A DNA stretch of 12,205 bases from Smittium culicis (taxonomy: Eukaryota; Kickxellomycota; Harpellomycetes; Harpellales; Legeriomycetaceae), in assembly GCA_001970855.1 (NCBI GenBank), contig LSSN01001774.1, positions 1 through 12,205 on the forward strand. The letters run 5' to 3'. The notes below the pieces were generated by a model, which saw only the letters and a list, made by a program, of their open reading frames with translations, had not been told where the DNA came from and ran no database searches. The position numbers were made by a program, and so were the translations under genes. Shown here piece by piece: positions 7,613-12,205 of the stretch (position 1 is its first letter; each line of letters opens with the position of its first letter).

Positions 7613-7820
7613 TTATTCCTTTCCAATACAACACTCTTTAAACAAATCAATTTTATGATTCGTTTATGATTTGTAAGTAAATTTATTATTTGCTCATTAG
7701 ATACGACAAGCCAATATTTATAATGGCCTCGGAATTAAAGTGTTTATTATCATTTTTTTTTTAAAATAGTTAAATATATTTAGTAGATCAAAAATTGTCT
7801 ACCGCCCGTGAAAGGGTTAA
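7613..7820 (-). mobile_element. MITE copy A9
   Basis: A 208-bp reverse-orientation copy. Its right terminus is well preserved (GTCTACCGCCCGTGAAAGGG TTAA), while the left one has decayed (TTATTCCTTTCCAATACAAC). The interior keeps GATTCGTTTATGATTTG and GGCCTCGGAATTAAAG. It is slightly long because of a poly-T expansion near 7755. It is the rightmost copy in the window. Confidence 0.87.
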
Positions 7821-8309
7821 TAGCGTTCATCGGATCAATAGATTCATAGGTCGTTGGAATGATAATTTGCTTCTAATTAATAAGCGGTTGGATAAATTAT
7901 ACTGTAAAAATATAGAATAAATTCAGCAAATTAAAATATAGTATAGTAGTTTGCATGTATTTAATTAATGTGCCATAATTACAAATGCCAAGTAAGATAT
8001 TATATAAAATCTGTAAATTTGATAAACAAAGAGGTGCTAAATATAATTGAATTGAACCTAAAAAAGAACAATTCATCATTTGAAGTTGCTCTAGTTCTTA
8101 GATGAGTATAGAAATTCTACTGACGAAATTTCAATTAATTTAAAAAAGAGAATAAATTTTTTTGTAGTTTTATAAATAATTTTGTATTTAAAGAATCAAA
8201 ATTTCCTAAATGTATCTGTATCAAATTCCAGATTCCGAAAATTAAATAAATTAATTTAATCTTTAGATTTAAAAAAAACTTCAACCTTTCACATAAACCA
8301 ACCTTAAAA
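7821..8309. other. Upstream region of the GPI-protein gene
   Basis: About 490 bp of AT-rich DNA. An A-rich then C/T-rich stretch (AAAAAAAACTTCAACC, then CACATAAACCAACC) precedes the ATG at 8310. This resembles a fungal 5' leader with A at -3 of the start. AT-rich candidates for a TATA element are too many to choose one. Confidence 0.4.
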
Positions 8310-8795
8310 ATGAAATTCGTAGCCATCGCCTCTCTATTCTCGGTTGCTCTATCACAAGTAACTCTTGACCCAGCCGTCCTTTCTGCTGTATCAGCTGACT
8401 ATCCTAAATACCAAACATCAATGAATGTGTATATTAGCGATATGCAAGAATGTGACGCTGAAGCTTACAGTGAACTAACATCAAAATACGGTAACACTGT
8501 TGTTCCTACTACTTATGCTGCCTCAGACATCACTAAGTTCTTCGCTGCTGTTCCAACAAAATACGACTTCCTAAAAGCCGGACCAGCTGAAGCTTCCGCT
8601 GCAAGTGCTGCCTCAGCAACATCCACTGCTTCTTCTACTTCCCCAACCGCAGCTTCGTCTTCATCTGGAAGCAGCTCCTCGTCGCAATCTAGCTCATCAT
8701 CTAAATCTTCTTCTTCATCCTCCGGAGCTTCTTCATTCGTAAAAGCTTCAGTTTCGGGTGTTTCAGTTCTAGCTATAATCGCCGCTTTGATATAA
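8310..8795 (+). CDS. Secreted GPI-anchored Ser/Ala-rich wall protein (SRP1/TIP1-like?)
   Basis: A complete 161-codon gene ending in TAA. Residues 1-15 are a signal peptide (MKFVAIASLFSVALS, cleavage near Q16). Residues 17-92 are a small ectodomain with a single cysteine (C48) and the stretch DITKFFAAVPTKYDFLKA at 73-90. Residues 95-142 are almost only Ser, Ala and Thr, a likely O-mannosylated stalk. The tail runs from a small-residue omega region around S137-S142 to a hydrophobic end (VSVLAIIAALI), the layout of a GPI-anchor signal. The ectodomain loosely recalls the SRP1/TIP1 family (an I-T-K...P-x-Y pattern), but I would not assign it firmly. Anchoring in membrane or wall is inferred from layout. 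There are no N-x-S/T sites. It is the only intact gene between the two repeat arms, and its composition is clearly coding compared with its surroundings. Confidence 0.93.
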   Translation: MKFVAIASLFSVALSQVTLDPAVLSAVSADYPKYQTSMNVYISDMQECDAEAYSELTSKYGNTVVPTTYAASDITKFFAAVPTKYDFLKAGPAEASAASAASATSTASSTSPTAASSSSGSSSSSQSSSSSKSSSSSSGASSFVKASVSGVSVLAIIAALI

Positions 8796-9004
8796 TTTAC
8801 TCTTTCACTAATAATACGCTATGTAGTTAAATTTTAATTAAGTTCTTTTTATTATTCTAAATTTGATATTTTGATTAAATCTTCACTATTATTATTCGTA
8901 AGCTGTTTTTTGGTTATACATACTATATACTTAGCAGTACCTAGTCTAAATTGAACCTTATAACCTATTAGTATTATTTGCCACATTTCGTTTGCGTTCT
9001 ATTA
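8796..9004. other. Downstream region of the GPI-protein gene
   Basis: AT-rich 3' flank, followed by the GC-rich island. No convincing polyadenylation signal or terminator stands out. Confidence 0.35.
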
Positions 9005-9289
9005 TTAGTGTGACGGAGAATGGATAATATGTACCTTTGTCAAGTATTCAAATGAAACCAATGAACCTTGCATGGTAAGGCCGGGGGGGATGCAAATCTG
9101 GAGAGTAAACAATTTTTGTTCCTGATTCAAGCAGGCACAGCATAACAAAGCTTTGATTGGAAACAGCCGAATTTTTGAACGGCGGTATCCGCATGCATCG
9201 GCCACATATACCTCAACGTGTAAGTAATATACAAGACCTATTAAATCTATTCCCATCGAGAACAGAGCTAATAGGGCGGCGGAGGAGGG
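9005..9289 (-). other. GC-rich island with a 94-codon open frame
   Basis: Bases 9061-9300 hold about 109 G+C of 240 (45%), far above the surroundings. On the minus strand a frame is open from the stop at 9292-9290 to the TGA at 9005-9007. It reads PSSAALLALFS, then the first ATG at 9256 (MGIDLIGLVYYLHVEVYVAD), and later CGYRRSKIRLFPIKALLCCA. Starting at the ATG the protein would have 83 residues. I do not recognise it. It could be an exon of a spliced gene, a relic of a gene, or a structured RNA. A GTAAGT that would suit a 5' splice site lies on the opposite strand near 9220. Confidence 0.35.
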
Positions 9290-9300
9290 TCAGTTGGAAA

Positions 9301-10369
9301 GATGATATAGTATATTATTAAAACTTATAAACATTTTTTATTAGCTTTTTGTATACTTTTAAATTTTGATTGATATTCTCTCTGGGAAAAAATTCTTATT
9401 ATCGTACGGAAATTAATATAGAAAATGATTACTTTAGCATAAAGTTGAAATATGCTGTACTCAAAATACATCTATTACAGTTATGACAATATACAAATTT
9501 GTCAGCACAATAGTTCTACAGAATAGCTAAACGAAAAAAAGCATAAACAAAAAAAAGACTTTAACTCTAATTTGCATAAAAAATTTTTCATTTTCAAATT
9601 TTATATGGAGTAGATCACTAAACGGTTTTAGACCTAAACAATTTTTTTTTCTGATCTATACTTTGTATCTTAATTTGAAGAAAATTAAATTTTACAATGT
9701 ATAAAAATATTTTAATAATATATTGCTAATGTAGATATGAATCGATATTTAATTATCAAGCTGGGTTTAAAATTCGATGGTTTGTCAGTTTAAATAATAG
9801 TATATAGAAAAACTGATTTCTGCGAGTTATATATGAACTCATAATTGTTATTCGAGACTGTACAAATCAGTATATCTAGCTTATTCATGATTATTAGTGT
9901 ATTTATGGGTAAAAAGATTTACCAAGATCAAATTAGATTATTTATTTTTTATAGATTCAACAAGTTCACAGCAACGAAAATGTCGAAGAAAGAGCACACT
10001 TTCAATTCTATTTTTTATATACCAAAAATAAGCAGGAATTAAACAGATAAAGAGTCATGTAACAAGTATTATGTTTATGAGTAATTTACTTTGGATATAA
10101 TTAAGTCCGGAATGAAAATGGTAGATTCAATTATGTTCGATATGATTAAAACTTTATACTATGGCGGTATAACTTTATATTGATTCATATAGTTTTTAGA
10201 AAAATTTCTGCAAGGCTCAAAAAGCTTAAGGAACTTTGATTCCCTAAATACTAAAAAGTAGTTGGTAGGTATCATTGAAATAATATTATAATTAATTTTA
10301 ATGGATATCATCTAATTTAATCAAAATTAATAACTTTGCTAAGCAGTAAAAGTCACATTCGAGAGCCAA
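9301..10369. other. AT-rich stretch without recognisable genes
   Basis: About 1.07 kb with many stops. It has no MITE termini and no RNA motifs. The longest open stretch, on the plus strand around 9845-10042, begins with TTG and looks like chance. Confidence 0.5.
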
Positions 10370-11465
10370 TTAATAGTAATAAATAATTACTTTGTAAATA
10401 GATATAGTACTATGTCGTAATAATATTTTAAAATGGTATAATATTACATAGCGTACAAATACAGCAAAAATTAATAAAAAATATAAATAAATAAAATGGT
10501 TAGAAATTAAAGCGACGCAATTCATAGAGAGATAATTAGCAAATTGATATGGGTCAAATGATGCTTGGCGTATCATAACTAATTGAAAACAAAAGATCAC
10601 ATCCAAATTTGTAACCAAAAATAGTATCAGTAGATGGCCCAATAAAGGTAAGCGAATCTCTTAGTAATTGCTTAACTAAAATTCCAGGGGAAAATTATGA
10701 GAACTCTGGAAATATCGGATGACTATGCGCCATACTAAAATTATGCTTCATATTGATTTATGCATATGAGAGACTATTTCGGGGAGCAGAACTTGATTAT
10801 TTTTTCTCAATTAGCAGCACTAATTTTATTTACAAGTCATGTTAGAATTTATCATCGAATGAATAAATAGATACAACCAATAACTTATCATAATCGAAGT
10901 AAGCAAATAAAATTTCAAAGATAAAATGTTCCGCTTTACCTATGAATATGGCATATTTAAGGATGCAGTAGGCTGACCAATTACCACTGTGTGTTGAATG
11001 CACCTAATGATTTCTCTGAAAGTGCAATCAATGTTTGGCAACTCTGTTGATTTTGTTTTAGCAAATTTATTGAAGGCTAAATTGAATAATATTAAAATTT
11101 TATTACTGAGATTTATGTTTGAGAACTGAATCCAATATTTGACCCATTATTGGTAAAAAAATTATGTAATGATATCTTGGCCGAAAATCGATAGTCCATT
11201 GGACAATTGGGCAGTGATAATCCGACATAGCCCATTAATATCGAACGCCAATGCATACCATCCAATTATACATACAAATTCAGGAAATGCAATACTGCAA
11301 AATACTATTATGTAATTTAAAGCATTTAATATATCAGAAAAACACAAATAGGCGAGATTTATAATATCCGCCTCTTATTAGATGGAATCTATTATTCCAT
11401 CAGAAAAAAAATACATGGTAGCATTCGAGATTGGCGAATAACCAACTATAAGGCACAATTTCGGG
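10370..11465 (-). pseudogene. Right relic of a 7TM receptor-like gene
   Basis: On the minus strand one reading frame carries a series of receptor-like pieces. TM2: NLAYLCFSDIL from 11359. TM3 region with a cysteine: WYALAFDINGLCRIITAQLS around 11270-11210. A TM4-like stretch: LKFYLLTSIMISYWLYLFI from 10918. A 90-codon open stretch from 10642 (LLGHLLILFLVTNLD, then IRQASFDPYQF) runs into a TM7-like SNHFIYLYF, which recalls NPxxY with His for Pro. The three start points (11347, 10918 and 10642) are in the same frame. About nine stops interrupt it and no intact start is seen; upstream TM1-like sequence (FANL, near 11433) is in another frame. Assignment to rhodopsin-like receptors is inference from these motifs. 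It is head-to-head with the FAS1 gene at 12150. Confidence 0.5.
10552..11465. repeat. Diverged part of the right inverted-repeat arm
   Basis: It is the reverse complement, with divergence, of 1993-2907. It carries no MITE, so it shows roughly what the left arm looked like before the insertions. Confidence 0.85.
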
Positions 11466-11654
11466 AGATTTATAAGTAATGGATGCCCTTATTCGGATGA
11501 AGTGAAACATTTATTATGACTGATTACAAATGAGTCGACTGTTTACACAAAATGTATTCGTGAATACTTTTAATCTACTAGGCACAATTAATAACTAATC
11601 TTGTTTGCTGATGAAATTTTAAGAGTATTGGATGGAATATCGTAATGTTTTGAT

Positions 11655-11684
11655 GGAATCGCTTGGAATCGCTTGGAGTCGCTT
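11655..11684. repeat. 10-bp tandem repeat, three units
   Basis: Two units of GGAATCGCTT and one GGAGTCGCTT. It is the mirror of the two-unit locus at 1078-1097. Confidence 0.85.
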
Positions 11685-12028
11685 CGTGAGATGATACGCT
11701 AGATGTTTGTCAATAACTATACTTCGATTTGCATATCATTGGGCGAGCGTAATTGCTGCGATATCAATTTAGCGACAAATATTCAAATGCCAAGTAAAAC
11801 TGACATAAAATCCTGCAATAAATAATTGATTCACTTTAATAACGGAGTAAATCCAAAGAATAATTGCTAGAGCCAATTGGCAAGTTGCAATCATTGAAAA
11901 TTGGCACTAGCGATGTCTAGCCAAAGTAGCTGTCTATATTGGTAAAGATGCTTGGGATTAGGAGCCATTTGGGGAAGAGGTTATTTTGACAAGATTCCAT
12001 CGTCACAGCGCAGTTTATCATTGCGGAC

Positions 12029-12042
12029 TTGATTTAAATCAA
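12029..12042. promoter_or_regulatory. 14-bp palindrome upstream of the right TATA box
   Basis: TTGATTTAAATCAA, ending 7 bp before the TATA box. Identical to 720-733. Confidence 0.35.
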
Positions 12043-12049
12043 AATTCTG

Positions 12050-12057
12050 TATAAATA
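12050..12057 (+). promoter_or_regulatory. TATA box of the right FAS1 gene
   Basis: TATAAATA about 93-100 bp upstream of the ATG at 12150. It is the mirror of 705-712. Confidence 0.6.
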
Positions 12058-12149
12058 CTGCGTGGGTTTCCAGTTCTATTTATAATTATCAATTATATTA
12101 TATTAAGATCTCTTGCAGGATAGTATTAAGGTATAGTATATATAGAAAT

Positions 12150-12205
12150 ATGATGTTTTTCACCAAATCCAAAATCGCCGCAGTTGCACTTTGTGCCATC
12201 AGCTA
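12150..12205 (+). CDS. Second FAS1 protein gene, first 18 codons only
   Basis: ATGATG opens at 12150 and encodes the signal peptide MMFFTKSKIAAVALCAIS before the window ends. All 56 bases match the start of the gene at 610, and the upstream 600 bp match its promoter at about 98%. This is therefore a paralogue in mirror orientation, pointing outward. Whether the rest of the gene is intact cannot be seen here. Confidence 0.88.
   Translation, partial: MMFFTKSKIAAVALCAIS

Larger units (their letters stand above)
11534..12205. repeat. Near-identical part of the right inverted-repeat arm
   Basis: Pairs with 555-1218 at about 98% identity. It runs to the window edge and is expected to continue through the rest of the FAS1 gene. 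It holds the conserved promoter elements of the right FAS1 copy. Confidence 0.93.

Noticed and set aside
1580..7820. CRISPR array or satellite
   Set aside because: The repeats are ~197 bp, dispersed, in both orientations, and flanked by TTAA; none of this fits an array.
7897..8326. Two minus-strand frames of 60 and 63 codons upstream of the GPI gene
   Set aside because: They are Phe/Leu/Ile/Asn-rich chance frames in AT-rich DNA; the second overlaps the start of the real gene.
9845..10042. Plus-strand 65-codon open frame
   Set aside because: It starts with TTG, has no recognisable motif, and its composition matches the AT-rich background.
10370..11347. Treating the 90- and 61-codon minus-strand frames as separate genes
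   Set aside because: Both begin with TTG, share one phase and match the left arm; they are pieces of a single decayed receptor-like gene.
555..12205. Inverted-repeat type fungal centromere
   Set aside because: Inverted arms around an AT-rich core recall such centromeres, but the arms carry a FAS1 gene and the core holds an intact gene. A CENP-A map would be needed to revive the idea.
1..12205. tRNA or rRNA genes
   Set aside because: I looked for T-loop-like GTTCGA motifs and for GC-rich conserved blocks. The GTTCGA-like hits (for example at 2212) are not in a tRNA context, and the GC-rich block at 9061-9300 does not resemble either RNA.

Overview
The window looks like nuclear DNA of an AT-rich fungus. 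The evidence is two gene types: a secreted fasciclin (FAS1) protein, present as two partial copies at the window ends, and a small Ser/Ala-rich GPI-anchored wall-type protein at 8310-8795. Bacterial operon features are absent, long AT-rich intergenic DNA is present, and so are eukaryotic TTAA- and TA-flanked non-autonomous transposons. I cannot name the species. Early-diverging fungi with many rhodopsin-like 7TM receptor genes (Conidiobolus-like) would fit the decayed receptor genes seen here, but that is inference.

The main architecture is a large inverted duplication. The left arm holds a FAS1 gene on the minus strand (1-610), its promoter, and then, head-to-head on the plus strand, a decayed 7TM-receptor-like gene (about 1993-2920). 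The right arm is the mirror image: the receptor relic on the minus strand (11465-10370), the promoter, and the first 18 codons of an identical FAS1 gene on the plus strand (12150-12205). The gene-proximal ~660 bp of the arms (555-1218 against 11534-12205) are about 98% identical by hand alignment. The receptor-relic parts are much more diverged; one block I counted is 84% identical.

The left arm and the left half of the spacer (1580-7820) carry at least eleven copies or fragments of a ~197-bp non-autonomous element. Its ends read TTAACCCTTTC...GAAAGGGTTAA, which is piggyBac-like. Several copies have intact TTAA flanks, two are nested at the same internal site of older copies, and one interrupts the left receptor relic. 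A separate 510-bp element with CAGTAAAACCTC ends and TA flanks (5789-6298) is pogo/Tc1-mariner-like. The right half (7821-12205) has no copies of either family.

The only complete protein gene I support in the spacer is the GPI-anchored protein at 8310-8795. Just downstream (9061-9300) is a GC-rich island (~45% GC by hand count) with an unexplained 94-codon open frame on the minus strand. The rest is AT-rich DNA without recognisable genes. No rRNA, tRNA or CRISPR was found.
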